Source of the DNA: Hydractinia symbiolongicarpus
Lineage: Eukaryota > Cnidaria > Hydrozoa > Anthoathecata > Hydractiniidae
Assembly: GCF_029227915.1 (NCBI RefSeq)
Contig: NC_079883.1
Span: 27,528,001-27,592,000 of the forward strand
Direction of reading: 5' to 3'
Length of the DNA stretch: 64,000 nt
Shown in pieces: positions 13,826 to 26,100 of the stretch. The number at the start of each line of letters is the position of its first letter. The stretch's first letter is position 1. The position numbers were made by a program, and so were the translations under genes. The notes beneath the pieces were generated by a model. It made no database searches. It had not been told where the DNA came from and saw only the letters and a list, made by a program, of their open reading frames with translations.

Positions 13826-16197
13826 GTTAGCAGGACATACAAAATTCCACTACTTTCTGGACTCTTTAATAATAACCATTATTATCATCCTTGTATGTCA
13901 TCATCTAAAAACTGATAAAGTTAGTTATTATTTTTAATAAATCTTCTCTGGCTATTTTTAGAAGTTTTTTTAAGCGTCCCAGTTTATTTGTTTATTATCA
14001 CATATAAATGAGATAATAAATAAACCTAGCTTTATATAATACCCATGTGCTCGACACAAAATCATAACAAAAACAAATAAAATGTTCTTACAATGCATAG
14101 CTTTAGTAGTGGCTAGCTAGATCTGCTAAAACATTTTGTAAGAATCAATATTTAAAATTCAACATGGTAATAGATTGTGTAATATTACTGTAGTACCTTT
14201 ACATACATATCTTTTTACCACAACACATTATAACTTGTTGCTTGGTGCCCAGCATCCTGCTATGATAGGGTCAAAAGTTGCACCAAGATCATCTTGATTA
14301 CTCTGTTTATTTTTCTCGCTAACAACTTCGTACTTGCTGTGAGTAGGTTAGGTAGTTTAAAATTGCCATGGAAAGCTGGTGACGAATAACATCCGTTCTG
14401 GGAATTTAAAGCGGCAAAGGTCGTTCGGCAAAGTTCAACAATATAATTTGAATCTGTCATTCTCTATCTCCCCTTGACTCCCAGCCCCGAACCCCTTTAG
14501 TTTTAAACATCGTTTTCTTATCTAAACTTCTATTTTATACTTTTACTTTAATATCCTTAAAAAGCAAATTGTAAAATTTAATACTACCTTTATTTCCAAA
14601 GTTGTGGAAAGTGTGAAAGAGAGTGGGAATTAAAAAACAACGGGTGGAGGACAATACCGGCTTCACAATGCGAGGTCCTGATCTTGGAAAACCGGCTTTA
14701 AAAAACAGACAAAAGAACCCCTGGCCAGCATAGTTAAATCGGACAAAAGTTTTATAAGATCGACATCTAGGCATACACATACACGTAAAAGAAAATGGCC
14801 GTTTTTTCAAATTATTATGGTTTATTATTATTTCAGTAGCAGTGCACATTGATTTAAAATAAAAAATTACATATCGACTGAACCAACACGAACGTTAAGA
14901 AATATATTTATACATATTATTGTCTCTTAGTGAAAGTACATTTTCAAATATTTTAGGTAACGGCTTTGGGCCAATTGATTGGCTAATATTAATAATACCT
15001 GATGACGTAGTCTATTTTTTTCGTAGTGACTCCTCGATTATAGAAGTTCACGCGATAAATATTTGTATTAATAAAAGTAAACTTTCTTTCTAGCGAATAT
15101 AAAAGGGTTGCGCGCCTTTAAGTACAATTTATTAAAAACACGACTTTTTTTGGAACTTAGTAATTTTTAAAGTAATTTGTTATCTGTACAGCACTTCTGT
15201 TATAAAATGGAGTAAATAAATATTATAAATATTTCCGTAGCTCAAATGGGACCTTCAAATGACTAGGAGGGACCCCCACGCAGGACCCTTAATAATAACA
15301 TTACCATTATGAACTGAATAGATTTTTATTGATACAATAAGCAATAAAATTACGAGGCTGTTAGAAAATAAAGAAAGTTAACAGGAGTGATTTTTGATAT
15401 TTTTTACACATAGGTCTGTATTTTTGTTTTCTTTGTTTACTTATCCAAAGATCGAAGATAAAAATATCAATCGATCGCAAAGCGTTAAAGGATCTACTAT
15501 TTTTTTTATAGTTATGTCAAAGTTCTTTGTTATTGTTTTTCTACGAACTTTTACGTCAGAGAATTGGAGAGACATCGTAACTTGATTCAAACTTGACCAG
15601 CACAAAGATCTTAAATAAATAAATCTCTTAAATTGATAGCGTTGCTTGGTTTTTACCGACATTAACTAAGAGATAAACGGCTTTTAATAAAAATGACGTC
15701 ATCGAATGACGTCACCGAATACGCCTATATGTTTTGTTTTCAGCAAATTTTTTAAAAAAACTTTCATTTTGTGGCACGATTCTCCGTAAGTTTATATCCT
15801 CGGCAAGAAAACATTTAAAGTAACAAAAATCTAATGAGAAAGCTATTCCATTATTTCTTCTACGCAGAGTCTTTCTAGCTGAATTGCTACACAATACTGT
15901 GTAGTGTCTACAGCAAAAAATATAAAACAGAGGATAAAGAGCCTGTTGTTTTTTGTCAATAAACAAACGTGTTGAGTTCGTAAAAGGCAGTGTCAGCTGA
16001 AACAATATTTTTTTGAAGTGAAGATTACTTTTAATGACGAATTAAACACCTTGGAACCATATTTCTTCATGTAAAAACTGGAAGGGGTATACTGGGCACG
16101 AAGTAGCTTGAGAAAGTATTTTCTTTAAAATTTTAACTAGGAAGATATATATTTCAGTAAGAGTGAAAAAGTGGAGACGACGAAAATCTGCTCAGTT
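13826..16197. promoter_or_regulatory. Divergent intergenic region between kinesin and lectin gene A
   Basis: The kinesin start (13825, minus) and the lectin gene A start (16198, plus) face away from each other, so this 2.4-kb stretch should hold both promoters. No confident TATA box or initiator was identified. It includes a SINE 3' fragment at about 15230-15350 and the motif TGACGTCA(T/C) near 15694-15712, a CRE-like palindrome. Minus-strand ORFs at 14535-14849 and 15712-16005 are not recognisable. Confidence 0.45.
15230..15350 (+). mobile_element. SINE 3' fragment
   Basis: The stretch CGTAGCTCAAATGGGACCTT through GCAGGACCCTTAATAATAAC matches the 3' half of the tRNA-derived SINE at 63430-63740 (GGTAGCTCAAATGGGAGCTT through GCAGGACCCTCATTGATAAC). 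The tRNA-like head is missing here. Confidence 0.6.
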
Positions 16198-19100
16198 ATG
16201 TATTATTTTTTTGTTGCGCTTGTGTTTCTTTGCTACACAGCCAGTTTGGATGGGTACAATGTTCTTGATGTGACCAACGGTTTGGATAAAAATGGGTAAT
16301 ACATATGTTTTTCCAGAACGTTCACTCTTATATTTCAAAAATCCAGAAAAATAAATAAATCACACTAGAAAAAAAAATTTATTTTTGTAATTGTATATTA
16401 TTTTTGTGTCAACATATATAGTGAAACCAAAAGTTAATCATTTTTATCTCTCAACCTTCTTAGTCTTTTTGTAGTTTGAAAAAGGTCGCCACAAAACAGT
16501 CTGTTGTGTACAATAGCCATCGCTTTATTAAACAACCGACTGACGTACTCTGTTTAAATTAGTAGATATTTTTTGGCAAACCAGGAACAAATAGTCTGTA
16601 TTGATTTTATTCTCACTATTCTAATTCGTGTTTGTTTACATCATGCCGCCCTCTTTAACGCTCGCTAGCATGTCTATTGTTTTGCGAGGATTCCCGCTGC
16701 TGACATCAGCACAATGAGACCTTCATCAAATTGTTTGAGATTCAACAAATTCTATATTTTAGTGCCAATGTTTGCAGCTATCCTGAGCAAGTCTCAAAAC
16801 AAGTGAGCATAAAGCTGGAACAAACTACATTGACAAAAGAAATTGTAAGAACTTGCTGTCGACGTTGGTGCTTTATAAAATCCTGCAACAGAACTATATT
16901 GAGGTAAGTATACCCTACCTTCCTAAACACAATGTAACTGCTTTATCAATTTCGTTACTGAACCTCCTTACTTATCGACTATATTTATCATTATAGAACA
17001 AAGAAGATTTTTACTTATCATCTACAAACGAAATATTTCGATCGAAGAGTTTATCATTGTTGTAATGATTGGAAGAGAAAAGATGACTCTGCTACAGAAT
17101 GTAAAAAACGTGAGTAAAAAAGTTGGGTATATTTAAGTGTTTCTCGTAAATCAAAATTCTGTAACTTACGTTTGGATTTTAGCTTCATCCTCGCTTAAGC
17201 GGGTTTCCAATTTAACGTATTCCTTTTTATTTTTTGTTGAATAACGTCGACACAGCTGATTGTTTTCGTGGAAACACCCCTTTAAATTAACAAATAAACT
17301 CACGGCGAATTCGCTTGCCGTCATATTCCTTGCTTCAGATTTTCTTCCGTCATACTTATCCTGGGTACCGGTATATCGTTCTTTCTTCAAAAAGTGACGT
17401 TTTGACTGGTATTTTAAACAAACTACGGGTAATATTATTATAGAGACGTCCCAGGAACATTTATCAATAGCAGTTACCACAAGGTGGTGAAGATAATGTC
17501 CTCAGATGTTGTTATTCGTCGTTTCGTGCAATGATAGCGAAAGAAAGTATAAATTCACATCTTTTTTAGCGATATGCGGAAGCAGTTGTCAAAATGGAGG
17601 AACTTGTGTGTCGCCCGACAAATGCGAATGCCGTGACGGTTACGAAGGGAAGTATTGTCAACTTGGTGAGTATCCAGCACACATTCTCGACCCCAGAGCT
17701 CCTTGAGAAGGTTTTAATCTTGAAGAGCTCTGGGGAAGAAAATTTCCAACACACAAACTTAAGCCTTATTTCCAGATGTGAAATTTTCCAATCTTCTTGT
17801 TCCTTACTTAGCTTTGTGAAGTACTACGGCACATTGTTTAGGTATATTGGGGTTCTGGTAAGCCATACGCACCACAAAAACGTGCGGGCGTTTTTGAGAG
17901 GGTTGGGAACTATTCGCGTAGTCGTACGATCAATGCCTAGGAACATAATGCGAAGGTTATGTAAGGTTCATACAAGGAGGGCTTATGCAAAAATCGCTGA
18001 AGTGTCTTTTATAGACGGAGGCATTTGTATCTTGTCAGTACACTTGTGGGAGATTGAGTAATACACGGAACAAATTTACACGGCATAAATCTCACTTTCA
18101 GGACCTAAAGCCCTTTTTCATGTACGAATGAATGTACGACCCTCGGTCCAGGGTTGACGGGGGTTACCAATGGCAATGTCAAACACACATTTCTAATGTT
18201 TAGACATTCTTTGAAATAAGTTTTGATCTTTACAGCGCTTTTTGTTTATAAGTACAATTATATATTTTTCTCTCCATTGCGCTCCATAAGACGAATAATT
18301 CAACATTTCCTTTTTTTTAATAAATATCATCAGAACAAAGTTGATTTATATTTTTCAGATAAAGATGAGTGTAGAGACGCATCTACAAATAAGTGCGAAC
18401 ATCATTGTATAAACTTACGTGGTGGATATAAGTGTGGATGCAAAACCGGATATGTTTTAAATCAGGATAAACAAACATGCAGCGGTACGTATGGTCGGTG
18501 TTGTTGTGACGTCAAAACAATGTGTCGCGTAAGGGAAAATAGAAATAGTCGTACTAAAACACATGTTATCTATTCTTACGTGTTATAGAAAATCAATTAT
18601 TTGGTTAGTTTAATTTTGTAAATAAAATTTCATACAGCATACCTCTATGTTTATAATGTTTCCATAAGTGTTTGTGATGGATATGGATATGATCAACCTC
18701 GACCTTAGTGCTTTATTTTCCTTTTTAATAGCAGAACCAAAAAAGAGATAAGGAGCTCTGGGCTAGAGATTGGGAATTGATTAAATTTTGTACATTTCTC
18801 AAGCCAAATTTTTCTGCGGCTTGTATTATTTTAGATGTTGACGAATGTAAAAGAATAAATCCACCATGTGGATGCGCAAAGGAAGATGGTACATGCAGTT
18901 CGCAATGCATTAATGTTCCGGGAAGTTATGTTTGTAAATGTCAAAAAGGATATCAGCTTAATTCTGCGCAAAAGTGTGAAGGTAGGATTGCAAACTTGAT
19001 GCGCCACTTCTTTATAAACACCATCTTTATTCTTAGGTTTAAGATTGACAAACTGGACATTGCAATGGTTTGATAATACTTTGGTTTGTAAAAAAATATC

Positions 19101-20515
19101 CAAAATATCAACGCTTTTTTTAGTCGCATAAAAACAGTTTTAGTCTAGCACTACTATAAGAATACTTGGCAAAAGACCCTTGAGTATGACTTAGGCCCAA
19201 GAAGGTACTATTGTTAACCCCAAGGAGGTAGAAGGTTTCGCACAACATACTGTTTAGATAAAAAACAATTTATTTAAACTCTCATTGTTAGTTGAAGTAA
19301 TTAAAGAAAAGGATTTTTTTTAAACGTTAATTGTTTGGGTGGGGGAGAAGGGAATTGCCCCCTCTGCCTTCCCAATTGTTACGCCCTTTTATCTGCATAT
19401 TGCTCTCATACTGCTCTAGATATCAACGAGTGTTTTTCAAACTCCAAACTTTGCGACCAACAATGCATCAACACACCAGGATCATTCAGATGTGGATGTG
19501 CGAAAGGATTTAAATTTAATGGCAAGAGCTGTGAGGGTAAGTGAGGCATCGGTAAAAGTAAGCGAGTTGCAATTAGGTTGAGTGTTGCCTCAGGTTTGAA
19601 CCTATGCATAATTAGATGATAGATTTTACCATTGTATTACTTTCTTTGAACTTAGAAACTACAGAAAAAATAAGTTACTTAAATAAGTACTGTATGCATC
19701 CAACATCGTTCCCAGGGCTCTTTTTCACTTTTTTTTATGGCTGACGGCGCTTCCTTCTTAGCAACATTTGTCAAAATTATTTTCGCATATTATTATATAT
19801 ATTACATATACTTTCTTCACTATTTTTCAGATATCAATGAGTGTTTGACATCGAATGGTGGATGTTCAGATAAATGTCATAACTTGGACGGAGGATATGT
19901 ATGCAGCTGTCCTGATGGTTTTTACTTGACCAAGGACAGAAAAACGTGCAAAGGTATACTGATTTTGAAAGTTAAAATGAAGTATGATGAGAATACATTT
20001 TTGCTAACCATTGATTAAGTAACAGGTGCTACGTAAAGTGATACAACATGCCAGGTGTTTTACCGCATTGGTTCGGTCAAATACTTGAAAATCTTCGTTT
20101 GCTAATGTTTCACAACCTTTCATACTCTGACCGCATTACCCATAGTAATGAAATTATGAAAACGAGGTTAATGAAAAATAGTTAAAACATAATCATTCGT
20201 TTGTTCATTCTAGTGATTGAACCAACGATGAAGAGCAAAGTTGTTTGCGAATCCGATCAAATCGGAACACTGGATTGTGCAAATCACGATGAAAAAATTA
20301 TCATCATTGATGCAATGTATGGCAGATTATCAACACAACATTGTCAACAAAATAACTACACACAAAATGTCAGATGCAAAGCAGATAATCCCATACAACA
20401 TCTACAATCATGCAACAACAAAGCCTTTTGTGTGTTTTTCATCCAAAAAGAAGTTTTTGGTGATCCCTGTCCTGGCATTGAAAAATACATGCAAGTCACG
20501 TATGATTGTGTATAG
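16198..20515 (+). CDS. Secreted EMI-EGF-SUEL lectin protein, gene A
   Basis: Nine exons: 16198-16295, 16763-16903, 16997-17109, 17570-17665, 18359-18484, 18835-18981, 19420-19536, 19831-19953, 20214-20515; 420 residues. Order: signal peptide ([16 protein letters not shown]); EMI-like Cys-rich domain over exons 2-3 (CC, WC, CC pattern); one laminin-type EGF ([13 protein letters not shown] to GKYCQ); four calcium-binding EGFs starting D(K/V/I)(D/N)EC; C-terminal galactose/rhamnose-binding (SUEL) domain with YGR and DPCPG..KY..V.Y.C. There is no membrane segment, so it should be a secreted, calcium-dependent adhesion or recognition protein that binds galactosides or rhamnosides. The role is inferred from domains only. 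All EGF exons are phase 1-1, so they can be gained or skipped without frame change. Its tandem paralogue is at 23144-29614. Confidence 0.88.
17686..17738. repeat. CCCCAGAGCTC foldback MITE copy
   Basis: Short inverted repeat: CTCGACCCCAGAGCTCCTTG, then GAAGGTTTTAATCTTGAAG, then GAGCTCTGGGG. Located in a gene A intron. Member of a small family with ends like TCGTCCCCAGGGCTC / GAGCCCTGGGGACGA. Confidence 0.6.
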
Positions 20516-20550
20516 ATATGAATGGTATGTTATTTACACTTACATATATA

Positions 20551-20613
20551 CTCGACTCCAGGGCTGTTTAAAATAAACTGAGGTTTTAATATCAAAGAGC
20601 TCTGGGGACGAGA
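20551..20613. repeat. CCCCAGGG foldback MITE copy
   Basis: Runs from CTCGACTCCAGGGCTGTTTA to GAGCTCTGGGGACGAG, just after the stop codon of gene A. It contains an AATAAA (20572-20577) 57 nt after the stop, so the insertion may supply the polyadenylation signal. Confidence 0.6.
20572..20577 (+). terminator. Candidate polyadenylation signal of gene A
   Basis: AATAAA on the coding strand 57 nt after the stop codon of gene A, lying within a foldback MITE. A second AATAAA is at about 20779. Which one is used cannot be told from sequence. Confidence 0.4.
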
Positions 20614-20637
20614 ATGATTTACATATACAATTCTTTC

Positions 20638-20717
20638 CAACTTCGTTCCCAGGGCATTTTACCTTGTTTCTCCGTAATAACGGCTCAGGAGCCACAAGAC
20701 CCTGGGGACGAGGTTGA
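20638..20717. repeat. CCCCAGGG foldback MITE copy
   Basis: CAACTTCGTTCCCAGGGC at the left and GACCCTGGGGACGAGGTTGA at the right are near-perfect inverted copies around a loop of about 45 nt. Best preserved member of the family in this window. Confidence 0.7.
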
Positions 20718-21088
20718 TTTCTTCCTTCTACATGTTTATTTTTTAACATTTCTATTTTGTTGAAAAAAGAAAAGCGACAATAAAAAGTATTCTTATTTTT
20801 TTAGAGATCCTGCAAAATATTGGTGTCACTCATATATCGATGTCGCATGTAGTTTAACCTTTATGTATGTAATACTCTTTTTTCTTGTAAACATAAGATT
20901 AAAAAAAAAGTTTGCCAAAAAAAATAAATTATTTTTAGTTGGGTTGAGAAAAATTAGACAATGAAAAAAAATATGTTAATAACATCCTGTAGGGCTTTGA
21001 TAATTTAGCGGATGTTTTTTCTTTCTTAAATTGGTATTTGTTTTATTGCGCTTTTATGTTTTGTCTCTCTATCATATCATTACATAAA

Positions 21089-21215
21089 ACTAGTCGATGG
21101 CCCGTGGAAAAACCCACGGGTTTGCGCATTCTTTTTATACTGCAATGCGTGTGTCTCGCTACTTGCGGTACCATTTTGCGTGACAGACAGACGCATACGG
21201 GTATCATAATATAGA
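21089..21215 (-). mobile_element. Short non-autonomous Helitron-like element, copy 2
   Basis: On the minus strand it begins TCTATATTATGATACCCGTA and ends with hairpin CCCGTGGG-TTTTT-CCACGGGC followed by CATCGACTAGT. The stem is near-perfect and the terminal CTAGT is intact. It lies downstream of lectin gene A. Confidence 0.7.
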
Positions 21216-21964
21216 TATTACTTCAGTTTTGAAACTATCCTCGACCTGCTACAATTTAATCCCATGAGGATGATGAACAACAACTGGCTATGTTACTGAA
21301 TTACGTTGAGAAGTACGACGGTTTTTAGTTTCCCACACCAATGTAACGTTAGATAATGGAATCGAATTATTTTGACAAAGATTTTAAGCTACATGCCTTT
21401 TTTGTAAAAAAAAAGAATGCTTTAAAAGATTATCAGGAGACTTCAGGTTGAAAACAAAAGTCTATTGTTTAAAACAGAGGGTAAAAAGAATAATGACCAG
21501 CATGGTGGAAATTTGATATTTTTATGAAAACAGATCCAAAACAGCATCGCTACCACATTTCCAAACAGGAGGAGAAGATATCAAGGCAAAAACGAAAAAA
21601 TGAAAAAGAACGATCAACTGAAAACAGGCACATAAACCAACTCGCCGCCCCATTTCACGCCCTCGTAAACACCATCTACGTAATGCGTAAATAATAAAAC
21701 AGAAAAAAGAGCAATGAAACAATTGGCGAACATAGTAATAGTAGATGATAAAGAAGACTGTGAAAAAAATAACATAGGAGCATCTCTTTTCCTATCCACT
21801 TGCGGATAATATATAGATATAGAAAGGAAAGATGTTACTTATATAAATGGACACGAGAAAAGATACGACACTGTGAACAATTCTTTTGGGGTAACATCTA
21901 ACAGACAGCGCCGATTCATTTTAATTTTAAGGTCCGTTTTCATCAAAGAAACACTCAAGTGCAG

Positions 21965-22188
21965 CTAATAATTAGGGTCCTGCACGGTAGATCTTAGTGC
22001 ATTTGAGGCCTTGTTTAAGCTACTAAAGTCGCAATTGAAGAAATCAATCCCATTTTCGTGGTAAACGCTAAGCATAAAGGATCGGTTCACATTTTTGTAG
22101 TCTTGGATGACTCAGCCGGCCTTCGAACCTAAAACCTTTTGCGCTGGAAGTATATGCTCTACCACAAGGCTACCATCGATTTGTTAGG
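21965..22188 (-). mobile_element. tRNA-derived SINE, minus-strand copy
   Basis: Read on the minus strand: GGTAGCCTTGTGGTAGAGC (A-box-like), TTCCAGCGCAAAAGG, then GGTTCGAAG (B-box-like), followed by a body with GCAGGACCCTAATTATTA. The same order is seen at 63430-63740. Its 5' end abuts the TTCTCC microsatellite. Confidence 0.7.
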
Positions 22189-22570
22189 CATTCTTCTTCT
22201 CCTTCTCCTTCTTCTCCTTCTTCTCCTTCTTCTCCTTCTTCTCCTTCTTCTCCTTCTTCTCCTTCTTCTCCTTCTTCTCCTTCTTCTCCTTCTTCTCCTT
22301 CTTCTCCTTCTTCTCCTTCTTCTCCTTCTTCTCCTTCTTCTCCTTCTTCTCCTTCTTCTTCTTCTTCTCCTTCTTCTCCTTCTTCTCCTTCTTCTCCTTC
22401 TTCTCCTTCTTCTCCTTCTTCTCCTTCTTCTCCTTCTTCTCCTTCTTCTCCTTCTTCTCCTTCTTCTCCTTCTCCTTCTTCTTCTTCTTCTTCTTCTTCT
22501 TCTTCTTCTTCTTCTTCTTCTTCTTCTTCTTCTTCTTCTTTTTCTTCTTCTTCTTCTTCTTCTTCTTCTA
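22189..22570. repeat. TTCTCC/TTC microsatellite
   Basis: About 290 bp of the hexamer CTTCTC, with a few trinucleotide breaks, followed by about 95 bp of pure TTC. It is open in all frames and so produces false poly-Leu and poly-Arg ORFs. It directly joins the SINE head. Confidence 0.97.
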
Positions 22571-23143
22571 TTTATGTGACAATTAAAACGCAAACTAATA
22601 ATAATACAAACTTTCTTTGTTGTAATTTTAGAGGTGTTTTGATTTTTAATGTAGTAAAAAAAAGGGAAATGCAAAAAACGGCGAAAAATGGGACAATAAA
22701 AATAATAATTAGCCCAAAATAGCCGTCAGCAAGTGAACATTTGGTCACTTTTCACTGGCTTTATTTTGCCGACAAGGTAAGAGGCAAAAAATTTCGTGAC
22801 GCGTTTAGATACAACCATAACACTGCATTGGGTACGGCCGTACTTCAAACATTAGCGCTCGAACAACCAGTAACTGATAGTTTAAATGCTTTTAGTGACG
22901 CGACAGTGTAATCCTTCTACAAGCAATGGTTGCTGCAAAAAGTAATGTAGATGTGTGTTTACTCACCGAAGCATTCGTTTGTTTTGTTTTTTAACGATGT
23001 TGATACAATACCAGGTGGCTCTGCATCTGTGTTTGCGCAAAATGTAACGCGAAATGTGATGTAACATCGACTGATAATTTCGTCTCGACACCAAGTATAG
23101 CAATCACTCTAAGGATTCAACTTGTTTTTAAGTAATTCCCAGC

Positions 23144-26100
23144 ATGCTTGTCTTGCTGTTTGGTGTATTCTGTTTTATTCATGCGCATGTTACGACTTCA
23201 CCAGTTAGTGATTTACGTTTACAAGGGTAGGTATTATTTTAGTTTTCTGGTTCGATCAAAACAAATCGAACGCAAGACAAGATAATTAATGTGACATAAC
23301 ATGATATTTAAAACTTAAAACCTGTTATTACCTGTTGTATCGACATCCTCTTTCCCAAGGGGGGGTTGATAGACGTCAAAGCTACTACCGTTTACTTGAC
23401 GGCGTCAGCCTCAATGTCAAAAAAGCAAATTATCGATTGTAGTTTTCGACGTAAATGTTTTTTATAGGCATAACGAGAAGTAAGTATGTTTAGGCCCATA
23501 TTTGAAACTTCCTAAATATATGCGACGTAAGTTTATTACAATATGAATTTTTTGTAATTCATGTCATATAAGCTTTGATATTCGACTAGAATTTAGTGTC
23601 GTCTAGATATTAAATGTTTTCAACAACTTAAGGATCAAATAAATTTTGAAATTGGATTAAGCATCGAGTCAAAGTTCAAAGCACGAAAAGCACCTATCAG
23701 TTAGTACAAGAGTCAATAAATTCCTTCGAGATGTAGTCAGGCGGCGAACGCTAAAATCGCAGCCAGGGCGTGACCTTTTTAATGTACCTGCATGACCTCT
23801 CAGGAAGGTTCCTAACATTACTTATATAACATAAATAGCGAGATGATTAAAAACAAACGTTGATATCAAGGTCACACTATGTTTATATTACAATTTTGAT
23901 GGTTAAAATCCCCTCTTTTGTATTTTAGACCGAACGTTTGTATAAGACAAGAACGTTTTAGCAGAAACGTGAAAGAATCTTATTTGAAACAAGGTGTTAC
24001 GTCGGAAATAAGGCGAACATGTTGTGACAGTCTTTGTTGGAACAAATGCAGAAAAACGTTTTACAGGTAAGCCGTGGAGGTAAACCAATTTAAGAGGTTT
24101 TTAAAAGGAAGCCGAGCCAGCCCGGTCTGCCGTGATCTCGTCTTAATGCTATTTTTAAGGAAATTTAAACTTTCGTTTATATGGAGAGGCGAGCTGGTCC
24201 GCTTGCCGGAATCTTCCCTATTTTGCCCGAGATCTCGGCAAGCGGGCTGAATGAAACTCCATATAAACAGTAACTAAACGGGCTAGTCCGCCTAAGCGAG
24301 ATGGTTTATTATGCTCAAGTAATTAAGTTCTTTTGTTACGAAAATTATTTCTTTTGTTGTACATTATTTAATGTTTCATTGTTCAGAACTAACCCGCCTA
24401 ACCGGGGTAGTTTTTTTTTCATATAAAAACAAGTTAAAAACCATCCCGCCAAATAAGCTAGCTCGGTTTGCCAAGCCAGCCCGGCTCCATATAACAGCCC
24501 CTGAATCTTAGATGAGATAATCAATCCAACCAACTGTAAGAATAACGAGAGTTCTTTTTCCTTTAAGTTTTTAGTGTTATATTTCATGATTCTTGGATTG
24601 TTTATGACTTGAACAAAACTTTTGTTTTCAGCGGACATGGAACAATGCTTAGTATGCTCCTTCGTGGCTGGGTTGAAAGCTAAGCGTTTACAATATGTTA
24701 AGAATAAATAAAATGTAAAAAAATGGCAAGAGGTGAATTTTGATACTCAGAGAGAGCCGATGTGAGCTGTTGCAGCTGCATTTCGTTTTAGTTCACATTT
24801 GTGGCAAGAAAATAAAAACTGAAGGGTTTCACCAAACTGCTATGCACCAAATTGTTCCCAAGACTTTTTTAAGCCTATGATATTCGGACGATACGGCTCT
24901 GTCCTGTCTGAATATCATGGGCGTATAAGAGGCCTGGGGACGAGGCTAAAACACCAAAAAAACACGATTTGAAAAAGAAATATTGAGAGAGCAGAGAGTG
25001 ATATATAAACTAAAGGTCGTGAAAAAATTCGCGGGAATTTGACTGTCTTTTCTCCGCAGCTACCATTATGGACCACAGATTATTACGACGTATTTTTATC
25101 GATATTTTCGTAAACAGTAATTTAAAGAAAATGTTTTGTCTGTAATACACAGACACTGACCGTTTTTGATGTTGTACCGTAAAATACAAAACCCGGAGTA
25201 AAAAGTACAGACGTTTACCCTCGCTCTTTTCTACTTTAATTTTCAGAACAAGAACACATGTGATGGAGCGTGTTGTTCTCAAATGGTTTACAAGAGATGT
25301 GTACGAGTGTTGCAAGGGCTGGAAGAAAGCAGATGATTCGCAATGTACAGCACGTAGGTCATATGCAAATTAAATTCAAGCCTTTTTTCAATAATGTATT
25401 TTCCGCCGTCTGAAAATAAAATAAACTTTTAAACACAAGTCTTATACGGCGGATACCTGTGTGTAACAGACACTTTCCTTTGGTCCCGCAGCTGTCCTTT
25501 ATGGGCAGGTCTGACTATATTTAAACAGGTGTAGAAATTCTTTGATGTTTAGCTCTTTATCCCTGCGATGTTTCTGTTAAGTTATTCAGGGTGAAAATTT
25601 TTATTCATGAGACTCGCAAAATCCATACGAATACGTGTGCCCCGTTCTTTACGTATACCTTTTTAGAATTTATTTTGTCGCAACTGTCAGATTTTGCACA
25701 AATTTTGTGCGTATATATCATTTTGACAAAAATTTATTTTCAGCTATATGCGAAAATGGTTGTCAACATGCGGGTACGTGTACTGGCCCAAATAACTGCA
25801 GTTGTCTAAAAGGATACATTGGACAGTACTGTCAAATCGGTAAACGTTTTTTTATCACGTTGAATGTTTACTGGCGTTACGAAGAAAGTAATATTTCGTT
25901 ATTCCAACCTATAGCCCAGGCTTTGTAGCGTTCGACAGGCTTTAAGCGCTGAGGTTTCTAGTTGTCGTTATTTAATCTTAAACTTTGTAGATAGAAACGA
26001 ATGTTTACAATCCCCCTGTGGATGTGCAAAGGATGATGGTATATGCAATGCAACATGCATGAACACTCCCGGCAGCTTTCAATGTTTGTGCAACAGAGGA

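Larger units (their letters stand above)
20722..23143. other. Intergenic region between lectin genes A and B
   Basis: Holds the Helitron-like copy, the SINE and the microsatellite listed separately. The ORFs at 21522-21799 (minus) are short and unrecognised. The promoter of gene B should lie in roughly 22.6-23.1 kb; no clear core motif was seen. Confidence 0.6.

Noticed and set aside
14535-14849. Cys-containing minus-strand ORF that recalls a THAP zinc finger
   Set aside because: The spacing of Cys and His residues and the key Trp/Pro positions do not fit THAP, and no neighbouring transposase was seen.
17166-17480. 104-residue minus-strand ORF in a lectin gene A intron
   Set aside because: No recognisable domain or splice support; probably intronic repeat sequence, though not proven.
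22139-22674. Poly-Leu and poly-Arg ORFs
   Set aside because: Translations of the TTCTCC/TTC microsatellite and its flank; no coding signal.
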